From: Prochlorococcus sp. AG-449-P16
GTDB lineage: Bacteria; Cyanobacteriota; Cyanobacteriia; PCC-6307; Cyanobiaceae
Assembly: GCA_003212175.1 (NCBI GenBank)
Contig: QCQN01000008.1
Span: forward strand, 1 to 39,041
Direction: 5' to 3'
Length of the DNA: 39,041 nucleotides
This document shows, piece after piece, positions 17,554-28,096 of the stretch. The position numbers and the translations under genes were made by a program. The notes under the pieces were generated by a model. That model saw only the letters and a program-made list of their open reading frames with translations, ran no database searches and was not told where the DNA came from. Every line of letters begins with the position of its first letter. Position 1 is the first letter of the stretch.

Positions 17554-18450
17554 ATGTCATTAAAATTAGACGGTAAAGCATTATCTCTTGAGATTGAAGA
17601 AAAGTTAAAAGATGATATTTCCTTAAACGAGAAAATTGCAAAAAGGAGTCCTGGTTTAGCAGTAATAAGAATTGGTGAAGACCCCGCAAGTGGTGTTTAC
17701 GTAAACAACAAAGAAAAAGCTTGTGCAAGAGTAGGCATTAAGAGCATTATTTATCATCTAAAAGACTCTGTAGGACAAAAAGATGTTGAACAACTCATAA
17801 ATAAGTTGAACTTTGATGATGATATTGATGGAATGTTATTACAACTCCCCATACCAGAAAAGTTTGATGATCAAAAATTAATAAGTAATATCAATCCAGA
17901 TAAAGATGTAGATGGGTTAAATGAGAAGAATATCGGCAAGTTAGTAAAAAATGAACCTGCCATGAGGTCCTGTACCCCAGCCGGAATAATTAATTTACTA
18001 AAATCCCAAAATATTGCAATTGAAGGAAAGAACATTGTTGTAATTGGGAGAAGTTTACTAGTTGGGAAACCCCTATCACTTATGTTGTTAAATCTAAATG
18101 CGACGATTACTGTGACTCATTCAAAAACTATCAATTTAAGAAAAATATGCAAGGAAGCAGATATCTTAATAGCAGCGGCAGGAAAACCTAATCTTATAGA
18201 CTCTAGTTTTGTTAAAGAGGGTGCTGTTATTGTTGATGTAGGAATACATAGATTAAAAAGTTCAGATAAAAGTAAAACAAGATTGTGCGGGGATGTATTA
18301 TTAGAAGATGTTATTCCAAAAGTACTTGCATACACCCCTGTCCCTGGTGGTGTTGGTCCAATGACAGTAACAATGTTACTAGTGAATACTATTTTTAGCT
18401 GGCAAAAAAAATTTGGTTTATCATCCACTCTCAATGACCTTCTGCCTTAA
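17554..18450 (+). CDS. folD: FolD bifunctional methylene-THF dehydrogenase / methenyl-THF cyclohydrolase
   Basis: FolD interconverts 5,10-methylene-, methenyl- and 10-formyl-THF for purine and formyl-Met-tRNA synthesis. The 298-residue protein shows the catalytic lysine segment [16 protein letters not shown] (about 49-64), [10 protein letters not shown] and PDKDVDGL. The NADP site is [18 protein letters not shown], and the family end is [17 protein letters not shown]. All key motifs are present. The start at 17554 is followed at once by the usual [17 protein letters not shown]. It runs into crtE after 36 bases and probably shares a transcript with it and the DUF212 gene. Confidence 0.96.
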   Translation: MSLKLDGKALSLEIEEKLKDDISLNEKIAKRSPGLAVIRIGEDPASGVYVNNKEKACARVGIKSIIYHLKDSVGQKDVEQLINKLNFDDDIDGMLLQLPIPEKFDDQKLISNINPDKDVDGLNEKNIGKLVKNEPAMRSCTPAGIINLLKSQNIAIEGKNIVVIGRSLLVGKPLSLMLLNLNATITVTHSKTINLRKICKEADILIAAAGKPNLIDSSFVKEGAVIVDVGIHRLKSSDKSKTRLCGDVLLEDVIPKVLAYTPVPGGVGPMTVTMLLVNTIFSWQKKFGLSSTLNDLLP

Positions 18451-18486
18451 ATCAAAAGATGAAAAAAATTCTACTAAAGGTATAAA

Positions 18487-19386
18487 ATGACTGAAGTTGA
18501 TCATATTTTTGATTTTGAAAAATATTTAGAAGACACAAGAAAAGTAGTCGAAAAAGCCCTTGATTTCTCATTAGGCCCAGAGAATCCAGAAATATTAAGA
18601 GAATCAATGAGATATTCTCTTTTGGCTGGTGGTAAAAGGATACGTCCTATTTTATGTTTAGCATCTTGTTCATTGGCGGGAGGAGAACCCTCTCTAGCTG
18701 TGCCAACCGCAGTTGCCATTGAGATGATACATACCATGTCACTAATTCATGATGACTTACCGGCAATGGATAATGATGATTTAAGGAGAGGTAGACCGAC
18801 CAATCATAAAGTTTATGGAGATGCTTTAGCCATACTCGCTGGAGATGCTTTATTAACAAGAGCTTTCGAAATGGTTTCATTGAGAAGCCCTGGGGTTGAC
18901 TCAAGAAGATTGTTAAATGTAGTTGGTGAACTCTCATTAGTAGCAGGAGCACCAGGATTAGTGGGAGGACAAGTTGTAGATTTAGAATGCGAAGGTAAGG
19001 AGGTTGACCTTGAAACCCTTGAATATATTCATCTTCACAAAACAGGTGCATTATTAAAGGCCTGCGTAAGAACTGGTGCGATGATTGCAGGTGCTAATGA
19101 AAAGTTATTAAAAGCTCTAACAACATATGCAGAGGGGATTGGTTTAGCTTTTCAAATTATAGATGATATTCTTGATTTAACTTCTAGCAGTGAAAAACTT
19201 GGGAAAACAGCAGGCAAGGATCTTTTAGCTGACAAAACTACATATCCTAAATTACTTGGAATGGAGGAATCAAAAAAAAGAGCCTTCGATTTGGTAAAAA
19301 AAGCAAAAAAATCAATCGCACCCTGGGGTTCTGATGCAAAATATTTGATCTCCCTCGCTGACTTTATTACTAATAGAGATCGATAA
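18487..19386 (+). CDS. crtE: Geranylgeranyl diphosphate synthase
   Basis: This trans-prenyltransferase adds isopentenyl diphosphate units to make C20 GGPP for carotenoids and the chlorophyll phytyl tail. The first aspartate-rich motif is [10 protein letters not shown] at 89-98 and the second is DDILD at 226-230, each followed by the usual basic residues. [14 protein letters not shown] (47-60) is the conserved diphosphate-binding region. The 299-residue length is typical. Small residues ahead of the first motif suit a long-chain product, but farnesyl diphosphate synthase cannot be fully excluded from sequence. In cyanobacteria one such enzyme usually makes GGPP. The downstream gene begins 8 bases after the stop. 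Confidence 0.92.
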   Translation: MTEVDHIFDFEKYLEDTRKVVEKALDFSLGPENPEILRESMRYSLLAGGKRIRPILCLASCSLAGGEPSLAVPTAVAIEMIHTMSLIHDDLPAMDNDDLRRGRPTNHKVYGDALAILAGDALLTRAFEMVSLRSPGVDSRRLLNVVGELSLVAGAPGLVGGQVVDLECEGKEVDLETLEYIHLHKTGALLKACVRTGAMIAGANEKLLKALTTYAEGIGLAFQIIDDILDLTSSSEKLGKTAGKDLLADKTTYPKLLGMEESKKRAFDLVKKAKKSIAPWGSDAKYLISLADFITNRDR

Positions 19387-19394
19387 AACTATTT

Positions 19395-19874
19395 ATGTCA
19401 GAGTTTTTAGCTATTTTTGATAATTCTGTTCTCTTCTGGAGCTTAATATCCTGTTTACTAGCTCAATTTTTAAAAATAATATTTAATTTTTTTTCAACAG
19501 GAAAGATTAGATTTGGAATTATATTTGAAACAGGAGGTATGCCTTCTAGTCATTCATCATTGATAACTGGTGCTGCATCAGGAACAGGTTTTGAATTAGG
19601 TTTTGATAGCCCAATATTTGCTTTGTCAGTAGCTATTGCACTGATAGTAATGTACGACGCCAGTGGTGTTAGAAAATCAGCCGGAGTTCAAGCTGCGCAA
19701 ATTAACACCCTATCAAAAAAAATAGATCCCAATGCTGAAATTAATTTAAAAGAATCTTTAGGTCACACAAAATTAGAAGTTATTGTAGGGAGTTTCTTAG
19801 GGCCATTAATTACTTTGCCTGGAATGTTTTTTATAGGTACTCCTCTAGAAATACTTGATTTTATAAAGAATTAA
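19395..19874 (+). CDS. DUF212 (YuiD-type) acid phosphatase/vanadium haloperoxidase-related membrane protein
   Basis: This family is a small membrane relative of PAP2-type phosphatases. The 159-residue protein carries the signature FETGGMPSSHSSLITGAA (about 44-61), whose serine and histidine match the PAP2 SGH-like motif. YDASGVRKSAGVQAAQIN and the closing SLGHTKLEVIVGSFLG complete the family pattern. About four hydrophobic stretches are visible. The gene lies 8 bases after crtE, so it may act on a prenyl diphosphate or other lipid phosphate. That is only a guess from position. It converges on cobB with 5 bases between. Confidence 0.85.
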   Translation: MSEFLAIFDNSVLFWSLISCLLAQFLKIIFNFFSTGKIRFGIIFETGGMPSSHSSLITGAASGTGFELGFDSPIFALSVAIALIVMYDASGVRKSAGVQAAQINTLSKKIDPNAEINLKESLGHTKLEVIVGSFLGPLITLPGMFFIGTPLEILDFIKN

Positions 19875-19879
19875 AAATT

Positions 19880-21262
19880 TTATAAATAATCAATTTGAGT
19901 TGCATTTATAAAGTTCTTTGCTGCTTCTGGAGAACTTGGCAAGTGCAAGTGAACCCAACTAGCATGCAATTTCTTATCTGACCAACCTTCATTTTTGTAT
20001 TTTGTTTCCCATGATTTTATTTTCCATGGGGAAGAGAATTCATTCTCATATTCTTTTTTTATTAAATGATCTTCTGAAAAAGAACTTTCAATTTCCCAAT
20101 AATGAAATTCATGTCCTCTAATCTTTTGGTTTTTTTTGATTATTGGAGCATCACTTAGACCCTTTAAATATCTATAACCTACTGATAATTTACTTTTTCT
20201 TGATTTAAAAGGTAAAATACCGCTCATTTTATGGTTGTTCCCATTTTCATCTTTTATAAAGTCTCCTAAAATCATCATCCCTCCACATTCTGCATATATA
20301 AATCCATTTTTTCGAAATTCCCTTAACGAATTTAAGCTTCTTTCTGAATCACTAATATGGTCAGCATATTTTTCAGGAAACCCTCCAGGAATTATCAAAG
20401 AAGAGGCCTCATAGGGAATTTCTTCATCATTGAAAATACTCCACGAAATTAGATTTATGCCTATTTCTCTCAAAAACTCCTTTGTTTCAGGATATTGAAA
20501 ATGGAATATTTTATCTTCTGCAATCGCTATAGGCTTACTATTCTCTATTTTAAAAGCTTTTTTACTCAATGAATTGCTTATTTCATTTTGAGGCGATTTG
20601 AGAAATTTACTGAGAGAGAGTACATCAAGATTTTGTTCGGCAAAACTTGCAAAATAACTAACATCAACTTTTCTGCAACTATCTAATGGAGAAATTAAAC
20701 CTAAATTAGCCTTATTCAAGGATATTTTTGGGTCAGAAGGTAAAAAACCAAGAATTTTAATGTCTTCATTTTTAAAAACTTCTTTTATTAATTGTTTATG
20801 TCTATCAGAATTTACGTTGTTAAATATAATTCCTTTAATTGATAATCCGTTATCAAAATCTTGAAATCCTCTAACAATAGGTAAAAGGGAAGCTACTTGA
20901 CCTTTTGCATTAACAATAAAAATTATTGGAATATCAAGAAGTTTAGCAACATTAGCAGTACTAGATTGAGTAGTAGATCCCAATCCGTCATAAAGACCCA
21001 TAGCTCCCTCAATTAAAGAAAATTCATATTTTGATGAATGCTTTAAAAAATTATCACGAACCCATTCATTCCCACTTAAAAAAATATCTAAATTCCTACA
21101 AATAGGTTGGCCAATAGAACTAAGTTGTTGTTGATCTAGATAATCTGGGCCAACCTTGAAAGTTTGTATTTGAATACCTTTTGAAAAAGCCCAACACGAA
21201 ATCAAAAGCGATAAGGTAGTTTTCCCACAATCAGTTGAAGGAGAAGATATTACACAAGGCAT
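19880..21262 (-). CDS. cobB: Cobyrinic acid a,c-diamide synthase CobB/CbiA
   Basis: CobB (CbiA) amidates the a and c carboxyls of cobyrinate with glutamine and ATP in cobalamin (here pseudocobalamin) synthesis. The N-terminal MPCVISSPSTDCGKTTLSL is the P-loop. IEGAMGLYDGLG is the Mg/substrate loop. The C-terminal half is a class I glutaminase with nucleophile C326 in IYAECGGMMILG and a closing HASWVHLHL histidine segment. The size, 460 residues, is normal. It starts 4 bases after opcA ends and belongs to the zwf-opcA-cobB run, so it is probably transcribed with them. The link to the pentose phosphate pathway has no obvious biochemical reason. Confidence 0.94.
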   Translation of the reverse strand: MPCVISSPSTDCGKTTLSLLISCWAFSKGIQIQTFKVGPDYLDQQQLSSIGQPICRNLDIFLSGNEWVRDNFLKHSSKYEFSLIEGAMGLYDGLGSTTQSSTANVAKLLDIPIIFIVNAKGQVASLLPIVRGFQDFDNGLSIKGIIFNNVNSDRHKQLIKEVFKNEDIKILGFLPSDPKISLNKANLGLISPLDSCRKVDVSYFASFAEQNLDVLSLSKFLKSPQNEISNSLSKKAFKIENSKPIAIAEDKIFHFQYPETKEFLREIGINLISWSIFNDEEIPYEASSLIIPGGFPEKYADHISDSERSLNSLREFRKNGFIYAECGGMMILGDFIKDENGNNHKMSGILPFKSRKSKLSVGYRYLKGLSDAPIIKKNQKIRGHEFHYWEIESSFSEDHLIKKEYENEFSSPWKIKSWETKYKNEGWSDKKLHASWVHLHLPSSPEAAKNFINATQIDYL

Positions 21263-21265
21263 TTA

Positions 21266-22567
21266 TTAGTAGTTAAAAGCACTAAAAATTTGAAGAGCAA
21301 TCTTAATAGTATTTTCAAAAAGAGGACTAGTATTTCCTCTACTACTACCTAATAATTTACTAACATCAGACTCTGAAGAATAAAAAGAATTTGGAACAAC
21401 TTGTTCAATTAATTGCATATCAGCCATACCTCCAGCTTCAAGTCTCATACACTCCACAGACTCACATCCGAGTATTATACAAGTATTATTTCTTTGCTCC
21501 TCACTAACTTTAGAAATCAACCTTAAACCTATAACTTGGCCCAAATGTATGCTTGGATTACCCAAGGGTAAAGGATTAATAGATGTATGAATTTTTTCTC
21601 CATTCCTTCTCTTAAATTCTATTTTAAATAACTCATTATCCTTATTAACGCTTACAAAACTCCAACCAAGTTTATCACTTATCCATGAAACAAAAAATAG
21701 ACCTTGAAGCACATGATCACCAGCGATATCAAGATCAATATCAGTTATATGATCTAGAATAGGTCGCCTTGAAGGCGGATCAAAAATCATTGCTAAGGAT
21801 TCTCGCCAATTTTTTAATCTAACCCAATTCAAGTCATTAATAGCTTTGTTTGATTTAATTAATTGATCTAGCACTTTTAAACATCTATTTGGGGACCCTA
21901 AGGCTGTATCAATAATTAACCTCAGACCATTATTAGAAAAGTATTCAAAAATTTCAGATGATTCATCCAAATTCCCATTCCACCATAACCAAGAGGGTAA
22001 TTCATCAATAGATAATTCATCAATTATTTTTAAACCTTGATTAACAATGGAATTTGAATCTCCCCTAAAAACCACTAAATCTCCACAAATAGGTTGCATG
22101 GCAGAACTATCACTTAATGGACAATAAGCCGATACGAAGGTTTTCATGCCCGAATTATTATTTAAAGTTGGTGCTAGTGTTATTAATCTTCTCGGATTTA
22201 GTGTACTAATTGAGGATTCAAAGAATTGTCCTCTAAAGTCTTCAGCATCTCTATCGGCTGAATTTACCTCTAATAATTTGAATAACTCATTACTACTTAG
22301 AGAAGTTGTAAGAGGAAGACCTTTGTCTAATATAAATTGTTTAGCTACCTCTACAATTTCTGTACTCAAATATCCTGTAATTGGACCATTTATTAATCCC
22401 GCTCGAACTAAATGTTGTTCAAGCCAAGCGGGCTGCCAAATTATCAAAGAGAACGTATTTGCTCCAGAATTATATGAATCTTCCGATATCCATAATTGAT
22501 TGAGATAATTAGAAATTTCATCATTTGGAAGCTCTAATGGAGTTTGAAGTGTTAATTGAGGTTTCAT
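21266..22567 (-). CDS. opcA: Glucose-6-phosphate dehydrogenase assembly protein OpcA
   Basis: OpcA is the cyanobacterial activator of glucose-6-phosphate dehydrogenase. It binds Zwf, drives its assembly into the active form and responds to redox through thioredoxin. The 433-residue protein matches the family from its N-terminal TLQTPLELPNDEISNYL through ANTFSLIIWQPAWLEQHLVRAG to the C-terminal CESVECMRLEAGGMADMQLIEQVVPN. Cysteines are few, and CESVEC near the C-terminus (about 384-389) is a candidate redox pair. It lies 5 bases after zwf, the usual arrangement. Start ATG 22567 gives the expected N-terminus. Confidence 0.94.
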   Translation of the reverse strand: MKPQLTLQTPLELPNDEISNYLNQLWISEDSYNSGANTFSLIIWQPAWLEQHLVRAGLINGPITGYLSTEIVEVAKQFILDKGLPLTTSLSSNELFKLLEVNSADRDAEDFRGQFFESSISTLNPRRLITLAPTLNNNSGMKTFVSAYCPLSDSSAMQPICGDLVVFRGDSNSIVNQGLKIIDELSIDELPSWLWWNGNLDESSEIFEYFSNNGLRLIIDTALGSPNRCLKVLDQLIKSNKAINDLNWVRLKNWRESLAMIFDPPSRRPILDHITDIDLDIAGDHVLQGLFFVSWISDKLGWSFVSVNKDNELFKIEFKRRNGEKIHTSINPLPLGNPSIHLGQVIGLRLISKVSEEQRNNTCIILGCESVECMRLEAGGMADMQLIEQVVPNSFYSSESDVSKLLGSSRGNTSPLFENTIKIALQIFSAFNY

Positions 22568-22572
22568 TAATT

Positions 22573-24096
22573 CTAAGGTCTGCGCCAGAAAATATTATCT
22601 TTTGAGAGTAATTGGTCAGATTCAGGTGGGCCCCAAGTCATAGATTCATAATTATGTATAGGTAACTTCCATGGGGAATTATCCATCAATTCAATTAACG
22701 GTGTATAAAGTTTCCAAGCCGCCTCAACTTCATCACTTCTTGTAAATAAAGTGGGATCTGAAAGCATCGCATCAGCTAGTAATCTTACATAACCTTCATC
22801 TGATGGTTCTCCAAATGATTCATCATAAGAAAATTCCATTTCAACAGGTCTTGATTTCATTCCAGAACCAGGAGATTTTACCTCAAACTTGAAAGTTGCT
22901 CCTTCGTTAGGCTGAATTCTAAGTATAAGTTGATTTGGTGCAGGATTAATTATAGTTGATTCAAATAAATGGACCGGTACGTCCTTGAATGTTAAGACTA
23001 TTTCTCCAAGCCTTTTAGGTAATCTTTTCCCAGTTCTTAAATAGAAAGGGACTCCTTGCCAACGCCAGTTATCCACAAAAACTTTAGTTGCAACATAAGT
23101 TTCTGTGGTGCTATTGGAATGTACACCATCTTCCTTTCTATATCCTTTAAGCCGATTAGAACTATTACCTCCATCTCCGTATTGACCCCTTATACAACAA
23201 TTCCATGGTTCGTTCTCATCAGCAAGCTTTGAAGCCTGAAGAACTTTGGCTTTTTCATTTCTTATAGCCTCTGGCTCAAATTTACCTGGAGGTTCCATTG
23301 CAGTAACTGCAAGCATTTGTGTTAGATGATTTTGAAGCATATCTCTTAAGGCACCAGAGCTCTCGTAGTACCCGGCCCTATCCTCAACACCTACTGTTTC
23401 AGATGAAGTAATTTGCACACTTGAAATATAATTTCTATTCCATATTGGCTCAAAAATAGTGTTAGCAAATCTCAAAACAAGTATGTTTTGAACTGTCTCT
23501 TTACCTAAATAATGATCAATTCTATAAATCTGACTTTCATCAGCACAACTTTGAACTATCTTGTTCAATTTTTTTGCGGTTGAGTAATCTCTTCCAAAAG
23601 GTTTTTCAATTACAACACGACTTTTCTTAGGATCATCCAATAGACCTGCATCTTTAAGAGCTTTACATCCACTAGCATAGAAATTTGGTGAAACTGATAA
23701 ATAAAATGTTCTATTTCCATGCGTAGCTTGTATTTTATCAATCTCATTTAACCTTTTTGAAAGCCTCACAACATGATCACTTTGTTGTAAATCTACTGAT
23801 TCATAAAAGAGATAATTAGAGAAAGTATCCCATTCCTTTTCATTCCCTGATATCTGTTTTGATAACTTAATTTTCATCTTTGCCCTGAACTCATTATCTG
23901 TCCAAGGTCTCCTTGCACAACCCACTATACCGAATTCACTTGGAATTCTTCTTTGTAAGTAAAGTTCAAATAAAGCCGGGATAAGTTTTCTATGAGTAAG
24001 ATCTCCACTAGCTCCAAAAATAACCAAGGATTGTGGAGGTATGACTCTTTCTTGACGTAAACCTAATCTAAGAGGATTACTTAAAACTGAAGACAT
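22573..24096 (-). CDS. zwf: Glucose-6-phosphate 1-dehydrogenase
   Basis: Zwf oxidises glucose-6-phosphate with NADP to start the oxidative pentose phosphate pathway, the main night-time source of NADPH in cyanobacteria. The 507-residue protein has the NADP fold FGASGDLTHRKLIPALFELY (27-46) and the substrate motif RIDHYLGKE (192-200), with base-proximal H195. Other conserved runs are VVIEKPFGRD and FYLRTGKRLPKR. The C-terminus WGPPESDQLL is the usual family end. It is first in a run with opcA and cobB. Upstream, 108 bases separate it from the end of petH, which reads the same way. Confidence 0.97.
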   Translation of the reverse strand: MSSVLSNPLRLGLRQERVIPPQSLVIFGASGDLTHRKLIPALFELYLQRRIPSEFGIVGCARRPWTDNEFRAKMKIKLSKQISGNEKEWDTFSNYLFYESVDLQQSDHVVRLSKRLNEIDKIQATHGNRTFYLSVSPNFYASGCKALKDAGLLDDPKKSRVVIEKPFGRDYSTAKKLNKIVQSCADESQIYRIDHYLGKETVQNILVLRFANTIFEPIWNRNYISSVQITSSETVGVEDRAGYYESSGALRDMLQNHLTQMLAVTAMEPPGKFEPEAIRNEKAKVLQASKLADENEPWNCCIRGQYGDGGNSSNRLKGYRKEDGVHSNSTTETYVATKVFVDNWRWQGVPFYLRTGKRLPKRLGEIVLTFKDVPVHLFESTIINPAPNQLILRIQPNEGATFKFEVKSPGSGMKSRPVEMEFSYDESFGEPSDEGYVRLLADAMLSDPTLFTRSDEVEAAWKLYTPLIELMDNSPWKLPIHNYESMTWGPPESDQLLSKDNIFWRRP

Positions 24097-24204
24097 ATTT
24101 ATAATTATCTTATTTTTAAAATCCTCTTTTTTTAGGAAATTAGCTACATATTGTGTCTAAACCAAAAAGTATCAGGAATTAGGTTGAATTTACATCTGAA
24201 CTAT

Positions 24205-25410
<1,206 letters not shown>

Positions 25411-25413
25411 TTA

Positions 25414-25419
25414 TTTATA
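25414..25419 (-). promoter_or_regulatory. Candidate -10 box of petH
   Basis: TATAAA on the minus strand lies 12 bases before the petH ATG at 25401. If used, the transcript would start only about 5-7 bases before the start codon, a nearly leaderless mRNA. No convincing -35 is seen. Other AT-rich hexamers nearby could serve instead. Confidence 0.3.
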
Positions 25420-25585
25420 TATGAGATTATCAATTTGTAGTTTAATTTGTAGAGATTTCACAAAAATGGTTACGTTTTGAGATCGGAATAAATCAAATAA
25501 AATATTTTTATTTTTCTACATTTGTTGTTTTTATCTGTATAGTTACACAGAAATAAATTTTTTATCTAAATTAAAAAATTCATTT

Positions 25586-26122
25586 ATGAACAACTCTCAA
25601 GAATCAATAAATTATTTACAAAATAATGATTACCGGACAATTGAGCAGACTATGGAAAAGCTCTCTGGAGGTGTTAGAAGACTTGCCGCGCAATTAACAA
25701 CTTCAGCTTCTTTAGATTCTTTATGGAGTGTTTTAACTGATTATGATCGATTAAATCTCTTTATTCCAAATTTATTATCAAGTAAAAAAATATCGCAAAC
25801 GGGCAATAATGTCCGACTTAGGCAAGTTGGTGCTCAAGATTTCTTAGGAATGAAATTTTCAGCGGAAGTAACCATTAATTTATTTGAAGAGAAAGATAAA
25901 GGGTTATTAAGATTTAGTCTGATAAAAGGTGATTTCAGAAAATTTGAAGGTAGTTGGAAAATAGAACAAATAAAAGGAACCTCAAAAAATTCTTTAATTT
26001 ACGATTTAACAGTGCAGGGTTGCCAGTGGATGCCCATAGCCATGATAGAAAGAAGGTTAAAAAATGATTTATCTGAAAATTTAATCGCTGTTGATAAACA
26101 AGCAAAATCAATAACTAATTAA
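25586..26122 (+). CDS. SRPBCC/START-like cyclase-dehydrase family protein
   Basis: The 178-residue protein belongs to the polyketide cyclase/dehydrase, or coenzyme-Q-binding, group of the SRPBCC fold, whose members bind a lipid or other hydrophobic ligand in a deep pocket. The run GVRRLAAQLTTSASLDSLWSVLTDYDRLNLFIPNLLSSK (about 30-68) is the fold's first helix-grip segment. EGSWKIEQI and the closing ERRLKNDLSENLIAVDKQ helix complete it. There is no membrane segment or catalytic motif. Such proteins are common and uncharacterised in cyanobacteria. It is divergent from petH over 184 bases and converges on tRNA-Glu. Its role is unknown. Confidence 0.8.
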   Translation: MNNSQESINYLQNNDYRTIEQTMEKLSGGVRRLAAQLTTSASLDSLWSVLTDYDRLNLFIPNLLSSKKISQTGNNVRLRQVGAQDFLGMKFSAEVTINLFEEKDKGLLRFSLIKGDFRKFEGSWKIEQIKGTSKNSLIYDLTVQGCQWMPIAMIERRLKNDLSENLIAVDKQAKSITN

Positions 26123-26147
26123 ATAATTAGCAAATAAATGTTTTTAA

Positions 26148-26220
26148 TAGCCCCAAGGGGATTCGAACCCCTGTCGCCTCCGTGAAAGGGAGGTGTCCTA
26201 GGCCTCTAGACGATGGGGCC
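26148..26220 (-). tRNA. trnE: tRNA-Glu (anticodon UUC)
   Basis: Read on the minus strand, 73 bases fold as a cloverleaf. The acceptor GGCCCCA pairs with TGGGGCT (with a G-U first pair), the D-arm begins GTCTAGAGGCC, and the anticodon stem CCTCC/GGAGG surrounds CTTTCAC with TTC as anticodon. The T-arm is AGGGG-TTCGAAT-CCCCT. CCA is not encoded. In cyanobacteria this tRNA also feeds glutamate into tetrapyrrole synthesis through GluTR, so it serves the ChlI pathway as well as translation. It lies 41 bases after sasA. A TATATT at 26230-26225 may be its own -10. Confidence 0.97.
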
Positions 26221-26261
26221 AAGGAATATAGCATTAAGCTTATAAAAAATTAGGAGTAAAA

Positions 26262-27380
26262 CTATCCTTTCGTCAAGTTTTGTTGATCTTTGTTTTGGCC
26301 TTGCCACACTGGAACAGTAAAATGGAAGCATGAACCTTCACCAACCTCTGATACAACCCATATTCTCCCACCATGAACTTCAACGATTCTTCTGCAAACA
26401 GATAATCCAATTCCGAAACCAGAGGTGCCTTCAGATGTCTGTGGTAGTCTGACTCTATCAAGAAAAATTCTTTTTTGTTCACTTAAGGGAATTCCTGCAC
26501 CTTTGTCACATATTGTTATTTCCACCCATTGATTTGTTTTATGGATCATAGTAATTTTTATTAAGCCAGAGTTTTCCGAAAACTTTAGAGCATTTTCAAT
26601 TAAATTTAAAAAGACTTGTCTCATTCTTCTTTGATCTGCGAAAACACTTGGGAGATCTGATGGGATATCTGTATCAATTTCTATGTTTCTCAACCTCCAG
26701 AATTTTTCTAACTCCAATATTGCTTCGGCGCTAATATTACCTAAATCAATTTTTTGAGGATTAAAAAGTGCTTCCCACTTTGTTGTTCCAACCTCAAGAA
26801 GATCTTGAGATAAAAGCTCAATTTCTTCTAAACGGCGCTTTATGACCTCCTGCAATTTTTTGATATTAATCTGGCCAAGTTTTTGACTTTGAATTGCAAG
26901 AGTTGCTGCAGTTAAGGGAGTTCTTAATTCATGCGCAACCATCCTTAAAAGCCTTTCTTGTGATTCAATTCTTTTTGTGAGAGTTTCATTTTCTTGTCTA
27001 AGGACAAGCAGTTCATCCTCTAGAAGGAATTCTTTTTGAGTTCTTATTGAATCTATTTTGGAGGGTTGAAGTTTTATGCCCAGATTCTTTACCAACCCTT
27101 CTTGTTTCCATCTTGGTAACCAAGTTTGTAACTGATCGAAAATATTACTACCTGCAAATATTTGCTTTGGAGCTGGGGAAACTTTAATTAGAGCAGGGAC
27201 TGCAACTAATCTGTGTAATTCAAGAAGTTCGGGTTGTTGAGTAGGCTCGGAAATCTGAAGAGAAATATCAAATTCACATTCATCAGACTCTAAATAAGCC
27301 AATAACGATTTTAAATCAACTCTAGAAAGATGATTTCTGGCAGCTACAAGTATTAGTTTTAGTTCTTTTTTTTCATCCAA
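26262..27380 (-). CDS. sasA: Clock-output sensor histidine kinase SasA
   Basis: SasA reads the KaiC oscillator through an N-terminal KaiB-like thioredoxin fold and phosphorylates the regulator RpaA to time transcription. Residues 1-105 match that fold ([44 protein letters not shown]). A coiled segment at about 117-145 leads to the HisKA box, H150 in [14 protein letters not shown]. The ATPase part has the N box [11 protein letters not shown]1 DKGAGIP and G2 [12 protein letters not shown]. The length of 372 residues is normal. The KaiB-like domain makes SasA far more likely than a generic kinase. No kai gene is in the window. It is divergent from the frameshifted gene at 27487. Confidence 0.93.
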   Translation of the reverse strand: MDEKKELKLILVAARNHLSRVDLKSLLAYLESDECEFDISLQISEPTQQPELLELHRLVAVPALIKVSPAPKQIFAGSNIFDQLQTWLPRWKQEGLVKNLGIKLQPSKIDSIRTQKEFLLEDELLVLRQENETLTKRIESQERLLRMVAHELRTPLTAATLAIQSQKLGQINIKKLQEVIKRRLEEIELLSQDLLEVGTTKWEALFNPQKIDLGNISAEAILELEKFWRLRNIEIDTDIPSDLPSVFADQRRMRQVFLNLIENALKFSENSGLIKITMIHKTNQWVEITICDKGAGIPLSEQKRIFLDRVRLPQTSEGTSGFGIGLSVCRRIVEVHGGRIWVVSEVGEGSCFHFTVPVWQGQNKDQQNLTKG

Positions 27381-27486
27381 ATTTTTACCTCTGAAGTGTT
27401 GAAAAGCTGTTATTGCTTATGAACACATTAAGATATTTATACTTATTCTACAGATAAGCTATGAAATAAGTAGGTGATATTTATAA

Positions 27487-28030
27487 ATGGTTGATATTAA
27501 TCAAAAAAGCAAATCTATTTACGGTGACTCTAATTCCCCAGAAATTAGTTTAAACAGTAATTTAAAAAGATGGTTTTCAAGAAATATTGGTCTATGGAAA
27601 TCCAATAGGACATATTTTCTTGATGAAAAAATGAAAACTTATAATTTATGCATGTTCATAAAAATAGAAAGTCAAGAGAATAAAAAAGAATGGGAATCAC
27701 ACTATAAATTTTCTTGGTACCCTGAAAAAAAAATATAGTTTTTTTGAAGAAAATCCTAAATATCAAGAAAGAGGGGAAATGAGAGCTTTCATAAAGGGAC
27801 ATCAACTTATTCGAGAGAAATTCTATTTAAGTGATATTGATGGGATATCAAATATAAGACAAGTAGATGAGCATGAGATGATTTTCGAATCCTCATATGA
27901 GGATTGGTATATTCTTGAGCATACGCGACTTGTCTATGATGATAACTATAGATTTAGAGTTATTTATTCATGGAACGGAGACAAACTTCAAATAGTAGAA
28001 AATCATCATGAAACGAAAATTATTACATAA
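27487..28030 (+). CDS. Conserved protein of unknown function, interrupted by a +1 frameshift in an A9 run
   Basis: Two open frames, 27487-27738 and one ending at 28030, are halves of one gene. At nine A (27725-27733) the first frame reads PEKKI and stops at TAG. With eight A it continues PEKKYSFFEENPKYQERGEMRAFIKG to 28030, giving 180 residues. The nine A and the following TATAG are mirrored by seven T, which could form an A/T hairpin at the slip site. The protein is soluble and aromatic-rich: LWKSNRTYFLDEK near 36-48, then SWYPEKK, then FESSYEDWYILEHTRLVYDDNYRFRVIYSW. Alternating strands suggest a small beta-barrel such as the CpcS/CpcT lipocalin-like lyase fold, but I see no firm family match and claim none. 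The second frame alone would need internal initiation at ATG 27779. Confidence 0.7.
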
Positions 28031-28096
28031 ACATTTAAAACCGAATTTAGTTTAAAATAAAAAATGTTATGTTAAATACACATAAAATTTCAAATA

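Noticed and set aside
18501-19051. Leftward open frames within crtE
   Set aside because: They lie wholly inside a well-supported gene on the other strand and have no recognisable motif.
26115-26130. AT-only palindrome between the SRPBCC gene and tRNA-Glu
   Set aside because: The 7-bp arms are all A/T except for the end pair, the loop is two bases, and no T-run follows, so a terminator is unlikely.
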